Shown: one piece after another, positions 7,419 through 15,319 of the stretch | How positions within the stretch are numbered: the first letter of the stretch is position 1 | How the letters are laid out: each line of letters starts with the position of its first letter | Source: Lacipirellulaceae bacterium | GTDB lineage: Bacteria; Planctomycetota; Planctomycetia; Pirellulales; Lacipirellulaceae | DNA: 64,000 bases | Direction: 5' to 3' | NCBI GenBank assembly: GCA_040218535.1 | Contig: JAVJRG010000008.1 | Location: forward strand, 124,001-188,000 | Program-made: the position numbers and the translations under genes | Notes under the pieces: generated by a model | Database searches by the model: none | Seen by the model: only the letters and a program-made list of their open reading frames with translations | Told to the model about the DNA's origin: nothing

Positions 7419-8696
7419 ATGTCGCCCGATCCCTTAGACCTCCTGAAGCAGCTTATCGCCCTGCCGAGCGTGAATCCGCGGTTAACCGCTAACACGGACC
7501 CAAACGCAGGAGAGAGCCGCGTAACAGCCTTTCTGCAGGCTTTTGCGGAGGAGCAAGGCTGGCCTTGGCTTCGGCAGAAAGTGCACGACGGTCGTGACAA
7601 TTTCCTGGCCTTGGTGGGGCTCGCTCAGGAAGACTTGCACGATGCGGCGATACAGGCACATGAAACGGGGAATACTTCGGTAATACTCTTCGAAGCCCAT
7701 CAAGATACCGTTGCCACAGAGGGGATGACAGTTCCTCCATTCGAGCCACAAGAGCGTAATGGCCGCATTTACGGTCGTGGAGCCTGTGACGTGAAGGGTG
7801 GTCTAGCCGCGATTCTGGCCGCGCTCAGCACGATACGGTCTGTCGCCTATCGCAAACCCATTTTGTTGGCCTCTACGATTAACGAAGAGTGCGGTTTCAG
7901 TGGAATTCGCGCTCTGAACAAACTTTGGAGCGACGACGAAGGTGAGGTTGTTGAGGCATGGAAGGAAGCGAAGGGCCCACTTCGACCGACTTTGCTAACG
8001 TCAACTTTTCGACCAAATGTAGCAATCGTTGCCGAGCCGACCGAGCTAAACGTGGTTGTCTCCCATCGTGGCGTCGTTCGCTGGCAGGTTACAACACACG
8101 GTCGAGCGGCTCACTCTTCTCAACCCGAGCAGGGCGAGAACGCGATTTACGCAATGGCCTCCGTCATCGAGTGCGTCAGAAGCTACGAGCGAGAGGTTTT
8201 GGCCCAGCGACCAAAAGACCAACGCTGCGGCGGTCCGACGGTTAGTGTTACGACGGTCCAGGGCGGAACCGGAGCGAACACTGTCCCCGAATCGGCAAAG
8301 GTGAACATCGACCGTCGCCTCTCTCCTGATGAAACACCGACAGAGGCTTGGCAGGAGATGATTGATTGGATCAACAGCCGGGCTGTTCTAGATGGTTGCC
8401 GGATCGAGCACGAAACGCCCTGGATGGAGAGCCACGGTCTGGCTGAGGGAGAGAATCTCGAACTTGCCAATCAAGTTGCAGAGATTGCTACCGAGGTCTG
8501 CGGCTCGAGCGAGCTGACTGGAGTACCCTATGGCGCCAACGCCGCCACGTTGGCAGCCGCAGGGATTCCGAGCGTGGTGTTTGGCCCTGGGTCGATTGAC
8601 CAAGCCCACACCGCTGATGAGTGGATTAATGTGGAGCAGCTCCAGCAAGCGACTGAGGTTTACCGGCGACTAGCGCTCGACTCTCAAAGTGGCTAA
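7419..8696 (+). CDS. M20-family zinc deacylase/peptidase (ArgE/DapE type), 425 aa
   Basis: This is a cytoplasmic di-zinc amidohydrolase of the acetylornithine deacetylase / succinyl-diaminopimelate desuccinylase group. The metal ligands are visible: FEAHQDTV (H94, D96), GRGACDVKGG (D124 bridging), NEECGF (E156 catalytic, E157) and EPTELNVVVSHRG. The dimerisation domain occupies roughly residues 210-330, and the final ligand region is near GPGSIDQAHTADEW. Length is somewhat above the family norm of 375-400 through an insertion around 165-195 (WSDDEGEVVEAWKEAKG). The substrate cannot be fixed from sequence; no arg or dap gene is adjacent. The gene appears monocistronic, followed by a long palindrome before a convergent gene. 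Confidence 0.85.
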   Translation: MSPDPLDLLKQLIALPSVNPRLTANTDPNAGESRVTAFLQAFAEEQGWPWLRQKVHDGRDNFLALVGLAQEDLHDAAIQAHETGNTSVILFEAHQDTVATEGMTVPPFEPQERNGRIYGRGACDVKGGLAAILAALSTIRSVAYRKPILLASTINEECGFSGIRALNKLWSDDEGEVVEAWKEAKGPLRPTLLTSTFRPNVAIVAEPTELNVVVSHRGVVRWQVTTHGRAAHSSQPEQGENAIYAMASVIECVRSYEREVLAQRPKDQRCGGPTVSVTTVQGGTGANTVPESAKVNIDRRLSPDETPTEAWQEMIDWINSRAVLDGCRIEHETPWMESHGLAEGENLELANQVAEIATEVCGSSELTGVPYGANAATLAAAGIPSVVFGPGSIDQAHTADEWINVEQLQQATEVYRRLALDSQSG

Positions 8697-8707
8697 TTGT
8701 CACACCG

Positions 8708-8780
8708 CGAGCCGACTAGCGTAAGCTGTCTGGTTGGACTCTCTCGCGCTACTGCCCGACCGCTCACGCTAGTCGGCTCG
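8708..8780. repeat. 19-bp inverted repeat between convergent genes
   Basis: Arms 8708-8726 (core GAGCCGACTAGCGTAAGC) and 8762-8780 match at 18 of 19 positions with a 35-nt spacer. It lies between the convergent M20 gene and the small exported protein, where it could act as a bidirectional transcript end. No T-tract is present. Confidence 0.75.
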
Positions 8781-8792
8781 AGAGCTCATGCA

Positions 8793-9119
8793 TCAAAACA
8801 CATCAAGATGGAAGTGATGCCCGGTGTGGTACTTCCGACGATTCGGATAGTAGTTATGCCAGTGCCGGTTATAAACCGGGATACGCATTTCGGGCGGGTA
8901 ACGGTGATAGAGGCTATCAGCGCTGCGATAGTACTCATCGCCCCAGAAGTTTTGCGGATAGTACACGTACGGGTAGTGGTAGAACCGATTCCAGTCCTGG
9001 GTGGTGTACGTTGAATTCCAGTGGCGGCCGTAGGCTTGTTGGGCGCTGGCTTCTTCTTGCGAGTTGACGCAAGCAAATGCAGCGCAGGCAAGACTTGCCA
9101 GGCAGATCCGACGGATCAT
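8793..9119 (-). CDS. Small exported Tyr/His-rich protein, 108 aa
   Basis: Residues 1-27 form a signal peptide (MIRRICLASLACAAFACV, cleavage near ASAQQ). The mature part is strikingly rich in Tyr, His, Trp, Asn and Arg (RFYHYPYVYYPQNFWGDEYY, then NRHWHNYYPNRRKYHTGHHF) and has few aliphatic residues. I recall similar short planctomycete proteins carrying the label calmodulin-binding protein, but that label has no visible support in this sequence. Function is unknown; metal binding by the histidines or a structural envelope role are guesses. It appears monocistronic, with the palindrome at 8708-8780 just downstream. Confidence 0.75.
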   Translation of the reverse strand: MIRRICLASLACAAFACVNSQEEASAQQAYGRHWNSTYTTQDWNRFYHYPYVYYPQNFWGDEYYRSADSLYHRYPPEMRIPVYNRHWHNYYPNRRKYHTGHHFHLDVF

Positions 9120-9264
9120 GATTGCTCCCCTTCGATCAGTTCGCCCTCCGCACTCGATGCGCGGACGCGGGCAGATAAGCTCTTAGAAAGGGAATCGGCC
9201 CAAGGAGGGGCTCGGGTTGAGGGAATAACCGCTACGATCGGGAAAAGTTACCAGCTCTGAATGA

Positions 9265-9339
9265 CCAATGACCAAGTCGAAATGACCAATTGCAAGCGAC
9301 TGGACAGCGTGTCATTGGTCATTTGGACTTGGTCATTGG
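9265..9339. repeat. 26-bp near-perfect inverted repeat built on TGACCAATGACCAA-type units
   Basis: Arms 9265-9290 and 9314-9339 match at 25 of 26 positions with a 23-nt loop. Each arm contains two ATGACCAA-like units. It lies between two minus-strand genes, just downstream of the metallo-hydrolase stop (9347). No T-tract. Confidence 0.8.
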
Positions 9340-9346
9340 GTATTCT

Positions 9347-10129
9347 TTACTCGGGCATTTTCCCTTCAACCAAGTCCTTCTCCCACTGATCCATCAGAGG
9401 CCAGTCGATCGCACAGGTGCCGAAGTCGGCCATGTGCAGGTAGGTCTCCAGGCGTGCTAGCGTTTTGTCGATCAGTGCGTTGTCCTTGCGGAAAACGGGG
9501 CCGTGGCTGGGGAGGAGCCACTGCACATCGCTTGCCTTGATGCGTTCTAGCGAGGTAATAAAATCGGGGATGCTGCTACCGTGATGGGCGTCGATCGCCC
9601 CCACGCAGCCATCGGCAAAGATATTGTCGCCAGAGAACAGCAGATCGCCCATTCTGAAGCTCAATTGGCCGTCGGTGTGCCCCGGAGTGTGCCAAACTTC
9701 AAGTTCCAGGCTGCCGATTTTCAGCACGTCACCATCTTTCACTTGGTTCTCGACTTCCACGGGAGGCATTTCCAAATGGATATCCTGGGCAGCAATCTCC
9801 GCGAACGTAGCAATCGCATCGCCCGCCTCTAGGTGCTTCGCAGCCAAGGGATGTGCCATGACCGTGGTTTTAAGGAGCTGCTTGGCACTCGCGAGCCCCT
9901 GGATGTGATCGACGTCGGCGTGCGAAGCGATCAGCGTCTTGCATTTGCTGAACGGGAAGTCAAGCTCGCGAATCAAGTCAATGCAGTCTTCGACTGCGTC
10001 TTCGTAGCCAATGTCGATCAGGGCCCACTCAGCGTCGTCGTAAATCAGATAAACGCTGCAAGTGATGCGGCGCTGGGCCTGATGATTCAGTTCGATAACG
10101 TGCGGGAAAAGTGGAGTCCGTTCGAGCAT
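9347..10129 (-). CDS. Metallo-beta-lactamase-fold hydrolase, 260 aa
   Basis: The MBL-fold core is recognised from [10 protein letters not shown] (H70, D72, D74, H75), the [13 protein letters not shown] strand supplying the next histidine, SGDNIFADG carrying the bridging aspartate, and LLPSHGP near 215-221 with the last histidine. The first motif is HxDxDH rather than canonical HxHxDH, so one zinc ligand is replaced by Asp; similar replacements occur in some MBL subfamilies and may mean one metal site or iron. The substrate is unknown; glyoxalase-II-like thioester hydrolysis is a family possibility. ATG 10129 is the only sensible start. It is separated from the upstream SDR gene by a 239-bp gap with a palindrome. 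Confidence 0.82.
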   Translation of the reverse strand: MLERTPLFPHVIELNHQAQRRITCSVYLIYDDAEWALIDIGYEDAVEDCIDLIRELDFPFSKCKTLIASHADVDHIQGLASAKQLLKTTVMAHPLAAKHLEAGDAIATFAEIAAQDIHLEMPPVEVENQVKDGDVLKIGSLELEVWHTPGHTDGQLSFRMGDLLFSGDNIFADGCVGAIDAHHGSSIPDFITSLERIKASDVQWLLPSHGPVFRKDNALIDKTLARLETYLHMADFGTCAIDWPLMDQWEKDLVEGKMPE

Positions 10130-10278
10130 GGCGTCGGGTTTGGCTTAGTCGATTTACAGTAGGTCGTGCTTGAGCAACCGCAATTCTAAAGAGCGCAGCC
10201 ACACACTGGCAACGGTGACGATTGTTTTCGGGCTTAGAATCGAGCAATCGAGAACAATTCTCAATAGGAGAATCGTCC

Positions 10279-10354
10279 CTGAGCCGAGATGCGTAAGCAC
10301 TCGGGTTGTGCTCGAACCAGCATAGACCCGAGAGCTGACGCTCCTCGGCTCGGG
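10279..10354. repeat. Imperfect 27-bp inverted repeat downstream of the SDR gene
   Basis: Arms 10279-10305 and about 10327-10353 match at 22 of 27 positions around GAGCCGAG/CTCGGCTC and ACTCGGG/CCCGAG cores, with a 21-nt spacer. It lies 15 bases past the SDR stop codon (10369) and could end the five-gene minus-strand run. Confidence 0.65.
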
Positions 10355-10368
10355 TTGATTTGCAAGCC

Positions 10369-11244
10369 TTACTTGAGAATCGCCGCCAAGCCTTCACGAT
10401 AGCTGGGGTACTTCAGGTTCACCTCGATAGTTTCCATGAGCTTCGAGTTGCTAATACGCTTGTTAGAAGCTGCCCGGGCAGCGGCGGGCGAGTCCGCGTC
10501 GGGCTCAGCGAACTTTGGTTCTGGGGCTCCGATCAAGCGGGCCACTTCGCGATAGTAATCGCCGCGGATTACTGGGGAGCCGTCACTGACGTTGAAGGTT
10601 TCAAGCCGGGCCGCTGAAGCGGCACGGCCAGAGAGCCAATGATCGACCGCGACGACGACTCGTGCCGCATCGTCCACGTGTGTGAGGTTGAGCCAACCTT
10701 CACTTGGGGCAGCAATCGGTTCGCCCGCTTGAAGCTTCTCGAGGTAGGGAATTCGCCCAGGCCCATAGATTCCCGCCAGCCTCAACACAGCCGCTTGCCG
10801 GCTTAGCCGCGAACTGGCTAGGTGATTCTCAGCCGCCAACGATGCCTTCCCGCCAGCCCGCTGAGGATCTGGCGGTGTCGTTTCGTCCACGATTTCTCCG
10901 CCTGCGTCGCCATAAACCCCAGTCGTGCTGATATAGACGAATTGCTCGACGCTTGCAGGTAAAGCAGCGAGAACATTCGCAACACCCTGGCTGTAAACTT
11001 TATCGATCGAGTGATCAGAGGTCCGATCATATCCCACGGCAAACAAGACGCTCTCGACTTCTGGCAGCTCGCCAAAGCTTTCCGGCTCTGTCACGTCCGC
11101 GACGATCGTCTCGTAGCCAAACTCGCGGTAAGCGACCGCCGATTCCATCGAACGAGTAACGACGTAAACGGTATCGCCAGCTTCACGCCACAGGGCAGCG
11201 ACTCTTTCGCCAAGGTAACCACAACCGAAAACGAGACGGTCCAT
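10369..11244 (-). CDS. NAD-dependent epimerase/dehydratase-like SDR protein, 291 aa
   Basis: The N-terminal LVFGCGYLGERVA is a GxGxxG Rossmann fingerprint, followed by an acidic/basic cofactor loop VVTRS. FVYISTTGVYGD (about 105-116) carries the catalytic Ser/Thr region and LRLAGIYGPGR (about 157-167) is the extended-SDR substrate segment. The canonical YxxxK is not clear: a YGD follows but Lys lies elsewhere, which is common in atypical SDRs of the YeeZ type. Substrate is unknown, perhaps a nucleotide sugar given the mannose-1-phosphate guanylyltransferase in the same run. It starts 5 bases after the preceding gene's stop, so it is almost certainly co-transcribed. Confidence 0.8.
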   Translation of the reverse strand: MDRLVFGCGYLGERVAALWREAGDTVYVVTRSMESAVAYREFGYETIVADVTEPESFGELPEVESVLFAVGYDRTSDHSIDKVYSQGVANVLAALPASVEQFVYISTTGVYGDAGGEIVDETTPPDPQRAGGKASLAAENHLASSRLSRQAAVLRLAGIYGPGRIPYLEKLQAGEPIAAPSEGWLNLTHVDDAARVVVAVDHWLSGRAASAARLETFNVSDGSPVIRGDYYREVARLIGAPEPKFAEPDADSPAAARAASNKRISNSKLMETIEVNLKYPSYREGLAAILK

Positions 11245-11249
11245 TTGGT

Positions 11250-11822
11250 CTAATCTCCGCTATTCTCTAGGCCGGCCAAGTCCAGGGCTTGTTGAAAGCA
11301 ACGATCCAAGTCATCTGGAAGTTGCATATATCGGAAAACGCTATGATACACGCCCGATTTGACGCCTTCGATGTGGTAGCTGCTTGGAGATAAAGGGCCC
11401 TCGTAAGCCAATTCTCTTTTGAGATTCCAAAAGTCAGCACGCTCAAAGCTGCTTGCTAAATTTCGGAATTCGCTCTGACTAATTCGCTTTTCGCAATGCA
11501 GCTTCCAGGGTTTGATATCCCACTTCGCTGGGTGACAAGTTTTTGCTGTCAGAAGGAAATCGCCATCAAGGCATTCGATTCTAATGAGCTGATTGACGGC
11601 GTCGGGGTACAGGTGCGGTTTGTACGGCTTGTGATAGAACCGGTAAGCTTCATAGCCAGCATCAGACTGGCGTTCTAGCAACAACGGTTCTTGGGCAAGT
11701 TTCAAGAGGTACTCGGGCTCGAGGACTCCAAGCTTTCTCGCAACCTGATTGAGCGTATCGGCTGATGTTTCAATTGATTCGTCGTTGAGAGGTTGCTGGT
11801 CATCTTTCTCTTTATGACTCAT
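11250..11822 (-). CDS. Uncharacterised cytoplasmic protein, 190 aa
   Basis: I do not recognise a named family. There is no signal peptide or membrane segment. The C-terminal half has the pattern FWNLKRE...SSYHIEGVKSGVYHSVFRYMQ...LDLAGLE; I recall proteins with a similar W-E-G-x-YH-x-V-R layout of unknown function in many bacteria, but cannot verify that here. The start ATG 11822 overlaps the ruvX stop by four bases (11819-11822), showing translational coupling. The gene looks AT-richer than manC upstream. It sits in a run with ruvX and an SDR, which gives no functional clue. Confidence 0.7.
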   Translation of the reverse strand: MSHKEKDDQQPLNDESIETSADTLNQVARKLGVLEPEYLLKLAQEPLLLERQSDAGYEAYRFYHKPYKPHLYPDAVNQLIRIECLDGDFLLTAKTCHPAKWDIKPWKLHCEKRISQSEFRNLASSFERADFWNLKRELAYEGPLSPSSYHIEGVKSGVYHSVFRYMQLPDDLDRCFQQALDLAGLENSGD

Positions 11823-12268
11823 TCAATTCCCCCCGGATCACTCTGCCCCTTTGCCCCGGCTTCGAGATAGGCCGTGAGCATAATCTGCGCCGCGAGTTGA
11901 TCGAGCCGTGCCTTACGTTTTTTCTTGGTGAGATTCGCCTCACCTAGAATCGCCTCCGCTTCGGAGGAAGTGTAACGCTCGTCGAAGTATTCAATGGGCA
12001 CGCCAGTCAGTTCCCCGAGCCACTTGCCGAACTGTCGTGCTTCATGCGACTTCTGACTCTCCTCACCGCTGAGGTGGACGGGGAGACCGACGACGAATCG
12101 CACGGGGCGTTCTTCTTTAGCGAGTCGAGTGAAGTACTCCTTGTCGAGTCTCTCACTGCGACGTGTGTAGGTTTCGAAAGGACCTGCCATGCCCAGTTCG
12201 AGATCCGCTGTGGCAAGACCGATGCGGACGGTGCCGTAGTCGATGCCGATGATGCGAGTTGAAGGCAT
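11819..12268 (-). CDS. ruvX: Putative pre-16S rRNA nuclease / Holliday junction resolvase-like RuvX (YqgF), 149 aa
   Basis: RuvX/YqgF is an RNase H-fold nuclease implicated in 16S rRNA 5' maturation. The motifs are all present: IIGIDYGTVRIGLA (catalytic Asp in residues 8-10), FVVGLPVHLSGEESQKSHEARQF (VGLP strand), YFDERYTSSEAE (DER catalytic Glu) and KKRKARLDQLAAQIMLTAYLE with the last catalytic Asp. Length is typical. It starts 2 bases after the preceding unknown gene's stop and its own end overlaps the next gene by 4 bases, so it is in the middle of a tightly packed operon. Confidence 0.9.
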   Translation of the reverse strand: MPSTRIIGIDYGTVRIGLATADLELGMAGPFETYTRRSERLDKEYFTRLAKEERPVRFVVGLPVHLSGEESQKSHEARQFGKWLGELTGVPIEYFDERYTSSEAEAILGEANLTKKKRKARLDQLAAQIMLTAYLEAGAKGQSDPGGIE

Positions 12269-12270
12269 GC

Positions 12271-12684
12271 TTACTTTAGGGCATCCTCGATAATTGCTTT
12301 GGTGTCATTGAGGAATTGATCGAGATTTGAATAGGGCTCTTCGCCTTCATAGCTGACTGTAGCGCCAAAGTCTTTAGCGAGCGCATAAGAGGCTATCATT
12401 GCTGATGCACATTCGATCATCTCACCACCCCAAGTAAATTCAATAGAGCACGTCGCCGAAGGCGCAATAGAATTAAACTCAGCTAAAGCTTCGGCAGATG
12501 TTTCATAATAGATTTCAAAGCCCGCTTCTCTGTCACGCAGTTTACACGGCAAGAAACCAGAATCTTCGAAAGGCTTTAGATCTGGATCAAGCTTGAAATC
12601 AAAACCGCACTCGTCAATGGATTTTTGCCAATCGCTTTGGCTGGGAACTCGATCTTTCGCAAGCAGTGCGTATTGACTGTTCAT
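12271..12684 (-). CDS. Uncharacterised protein, 137 aa
   Basis: I do not recognise a family. There is no signal peptide or transmembrane helix; the protein is acidic, with MNSQYALLAKDRVPSQSDWQ at the start, a central FEIYYETSAEAL segment and an EFTWGGEMIECASAMIASYALA stretch that is likely a strand-helix unit. The layout is reminiscent of small immunity-type proteins, which is only an impression. Base composition is 45-47% GC in 60-base stretches counted at 12301 and 12421, against 62% at 13441 in the next gene, so it may be a later insertion in the operon. It is 30 bases after manC and 2 bases before ruvX. Confidence 0.65.
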   Translation of the reverse strand: MNSQYALLAKDRVPSQSDWQKSIDECGFDFKLDPDLKPFEDSGFLPCKLRDREAGFEIYYETSAEALAEFNSIAPSATCSIEFTWGGEMIECASAMIASYALAKDFGATVSYEGEEPYSNLDQFLNDTKAIIEDALK

Positions 12685-12714
12685 ATTCGTTCCTCAATTC
12701 ATCAGACATGATTG

Positions 12715-13797
12715 CTATAAATACTCAGTCCAACCTCGCGACTCAAGCTCTTTCACAACTTGGCGAATCGACTCCTCATCATCCTTATTCGCGACGAGTG
12801 TCGCGTTCTCGGTGTGAACAACGAGGCAATTCTTGAGTCCCAGGGTGACAATCAGGTGGTCGTCTTCACTACGGATGATCGAGCCACTCGTGTTCAAGCC
12901 CAAGTGCTTGCCCACCACGGTGTTGTTGTCTTTATCCGTTCCGACGAGCCGTTCCAGCGACTTCCAGCCACCCAGATCGTCCCAATCGTAAGGGGCTTCG
13001 ATCACGGCGACGTTCTTGGCGTGTTCCATGACGGCATAGTCAATCGAGATGCCGTTGATTGCGGTGAACTCTTTCTCAAACGTTTGCTCCTGCTGATCGG
13101 TGCCCCAGGCTTCGACGATTTTCTCTAGATGGGCGAGCATCTCCGGCTGGCGTTTCTTGAGCGCATCGAGAATGGTCTTCGCCTTCCAGATGAAGATCCC
13201 TGAGTTCCAGTAGAAGTCTCCCTCAGCGACGTACTGTGTCGCGGTCGCTGCGTCGGGTTTCTCGCGAAACTGTTTGACGACGAACGCGGGTGCCTCGCCA
13301 TCGTGCGTTTCAATGTGGGCTCCCCGCTGGATGTAGCCGAAGATTTCCGCCGGATAAGTCGGGCGGATGCCAAACGTGACGATCCGATCGGGTTGGTCGT
13401 CCACCAGCGAAGCCGCTTGGCGAACGGCCTCTTGAAATCGGCCTTCTGAGCGAATGACGTGATCCGCCGGCATGACCGCCATTGTCGCATCGGGGTCGTT
13501 CTTGCTGACGAGCAAAGCCGCGAGCCCGATGCAGGGGGCCGTATCCCGTTTGCAAGGCTCGCCGACGAGCGAGGCGGGGGGAAGCTCGGGTAGCTGCTCG
13601 CTGATCGTATCCAACAGTCGTCGATTGGTGACGATCAGTGTTTGCTCCGGCGTCACCAAGTCTCCTAAGCGACTTACGGTTTGACGAATCATTGATTCAT
13701 CGCCGACGAGGTTCAGTAGTTGCTTGGGACGCTGGGCAGTACTTGCCGGCCAAAAACGCGTGCCGGTTCCTCCGGCCATGATGATTGCGTGAAGCAT
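12715..13797 (-). CDS. manC: Mannose-1-phosphate guanylyltransferase, 360 aa
   Basis: The enzyme makes GDP-mannose from mannose-1-phosphate and GTP for exopolysaccharide, LPS or glycosylation. The nucleotidyl signature is IIMAGGTGTRFWPAS...RPKQLL (residues 5-27), with MPADHVI near 111-117, FGIRPTYPAEIFGYIQRG, QFREKPD and GDFYWNSGIFIW following in the expected order. It has only the transferase domain plus a short beta-helix-like end (about 360 residues), without the C-terminal isomerase domain of bifunctional ManC/AlgA. It is the first gene of the minus-strand run ending with the SDR. ATG 13797 is the natural start, two residues before the signature strand. Confidence 0.9.
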   Translation of the reverse strand: MLHAIIMAGGTGTRFWPASTAQRPKQLLNLVGDESMIRQTVSRLGDLVTPEQTLIVTNRRLLDTISEQLPELPPASLVGEPCKRDTAPCIGLAALLVSKNDPDATMAVMPADHVIRSEGRFQEAVRQAASLVDDQPDRIVTFGIRPTYPAEIFGYIQRGAHIETHDGEAPAFVVKQFREKPDAATATQYVAEGDFYWNSGIFIWKAKTILDALKKRQPEMLAHLEKIVEAWGTDQQEQTFEKEFTAINGISIDYAVMEHAKNVAVIEAPYDWDDLGGWKSLERLVGTDKDNNTVVGKHLGLNTSGSIIRSEDDHLIVTLGLKNCLVVHTENATLVANKDDEESIRQVVKELESRGWTEYL

Positions 13798-13873
13798 AGA
13801 TGGAAACGTTGAATGCGACTTTGGGGAGTTCTTATGGAAAGCCAGTATGATAACGCGTTGCGACCGACCTTCG

Positions 13874-13984
13874 TAGCCGCGTTGCTACGCAACGCCGGGA
13901 GCCCAGGTTTCAGGGCTGTTTACTTTGTACAGATTTCTACTGCCTTGTGGCCCAGGCTACCGGCAATGCGTAGCACTGCGGCTA
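13874..13984. repeat. Imperfect 31-bp inverted repeat between thiE and manC
   Basis: Arms near 13874-13904 and 13954-13984 match at about 25 of 31 positions around TAGCCGCG/CGCGGCTA, TGCTACGCA/TGCGTAGCA and GCCGG/CCGGC cores, with a spacer of about 49 nt. It fills most of the gap upstream of manC and ends 7 bases from the thiE stop. Confidence 0.65.
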
Positions 13985-13990
13985 GGCACG

Positions 13991-15031
13991 TCATTTAAGC
14001 TTGCTTAGCAGGTTTTCCGCCAACTTGCCTGGTTCCTGAGAGCTTGCCACTGCCCCGCTCAATGCGATGCGTTCAATCCCCGCCTCGATCACTTGGTCGA
14101 GGTTCTCTGCGTCGATCCCGCCTATAGCGAACGTCGGCAGAGTGATTTCAGTGGCGACTTCTTTCAGATACTCAAGCCCAGAGAACTTGTCGAACTTTTT
14201 CGTCTTGGATGGAAACGTCGGTCCCGCTCCTAAATAGTTCGCCCCGTCGATCACGGCTTGCCGTGCTTGGTCAATCGAATGTGTGGAGATACCAATGAGT
14301 CGATCAGGACCAATGATCTTTCTTGCAGCAGCGGGTGCGAGGTCTTCCTGACCGAGATGAACCCCGTCGGCACTTGCGGAGGCAGCGATATCGGCCCGAT
14401 CGTTGATGATTGCCAGAGTTGGTTTGTCGCGGGTCAGCGTGGCAAGTCGTTTGGCCCGCTCAACGAGATCTCGATCATCGAGTTTCTTGTCGCGGAGTTG
14501 GATCATACCCACACCCGCTTCGACCAACTGTCCAACGAGCGTAGTAAAAGCGTCTTCGTTTTTGCAGCCATCGATCAGGACGCAGAGCTTGATGTCACGC
14601 AGGCGTTCCCGCGAGTTGAGTGTCCGGCCTAGTGCTGCTTCGAACTCGTAAAACCGATAGCGAAGTTGTTCGAACTGAGCCGCCAAATCGCCATCGAAGA
14701 CTTTCGAGAATTCTTCGAGGCTCCGGAGCGACTGCTTGGTACGCTGGCAACTTGCCTGGCAAACGGCAACAGTGTCCTCCCGATTCGTTTCGCTGTCGGT
14801 GGTGATGCTCGCCCCAACATCTCCGGCCATGTTCCGCGTCGCGTGTCGCTGCTCGGAGAGAATCACATTGGACGTCGTTGCCAGATCGTGCCTGAGTTGC
14901 TTCACCAAGCCGGTGAGATGCGAGTCGTCTAGGATAAACCGCACGAAGTCGTCCACGACCCTCAGGCCCTCGGTTGCCCGATTGAGCGAGGCATCAAGAA
15001 GTCGGATGGTTGAAGAATCAGGTGCTGGCAT
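13991..15031 (-). CDS. thiE: Thiamine-phosphate synthase with extra N-terminal domain, 346 aa
   Basis: ThiE couples HMP-pyrophosphate and thiazole phosphate to form thiamine phosphate in the cytoplasm. The C-terminal 200 residues form the TIM barrel with MIQLRDK, IINDRADIA, GVHLGQEDL, GISTHS, YLGAGPTFPSKTK and FAIGGI. The first about 140 residues are a separate helical domain (RLLDASLNRATEGLRVVDDFVRF start) seen in cyanobacterial and planctomycete ThiE. I chose ATG 15031; a TTG at 15061 would add ten residues encoded by the adjacent intergenic repeat. No TPP-riboswitch-like CUGAGA element is seen upstream. It appears monocistronic. Confidence 0.88.
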   Translation of the reverse strand: MPAPDSSTIRLLDASLNRATEGLRVVDDFVRFILDDSHLTGLVKQLRHDLATTSNVILSEQRHATRNMAGDVGASITTDSETNREDTVAVCQASCQRTKQSLRSLEEFSKVFDGDLAAQFEQLRYRFYEFEAALGRTLNSRERLRDIKLCVLIDGCKNEDAFTTLVGQLVEAGVGMIQLRDKKLDDRDLVERAKRLATLTRDKPTLAIINDRADIAASASADGVHLGQEDLAPAAARKIIGPDRLIGISTHSIDQARQAVIDGANYLGAGPTFPSKTKKFDKFSGLEYLKEVATEITLPTFAIGGIDAENLDQVIEAGIERIALSGAVASSQEPGKLAENLLSKLK

Positions 15032-15056
15032 GAACTTGAGTGGGCAGTAGTCAGGG

Positions 15057-15117
15057 GGCAAGGGGCAGTTTCGACTGATTCACCAACAAGACTGCCGACT
15101 TAGAACTGCCCCCTGCC
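15057..15117. repeat. 14-bp inverted repeat upstream of thiE
   Basis: Arms 15057-15070 (GGCAAGGGGCAGTT) and 15104-15117 match at 13 of 14 positions; GGCAGTAGTC and ACTGCCGAC nearby extend the symmetry weakly. It lies 26 bases before the thiE start, in its leader, so it may affect thiE expression. Confidence 0.6.
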
Positions 15118-15319
15118 GACTTTCTCGCTGCAAACCGATCTCGCCCGAACTCGTTATTATCGCTATCTTTAGACTGTTCCCACAACGGGCAAACGGTTCG
15201 TCGGCGTCATTTGCTGCGCGGCGAGCGATGGCTTGAAACCTACCCCTAGCGGGCTACACTTCCCCAACCGCTGATTTAGTCGTCATCGTCGCGACTGGGT
15301 CGCATGAGGACCGGCAACT

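Noticed and set aside
15032-15319. TPP riboswitch upstream of thiE
   Set aside because: No CUGAGA core or matching helices on the minus strand; only an inverted repeat is present.
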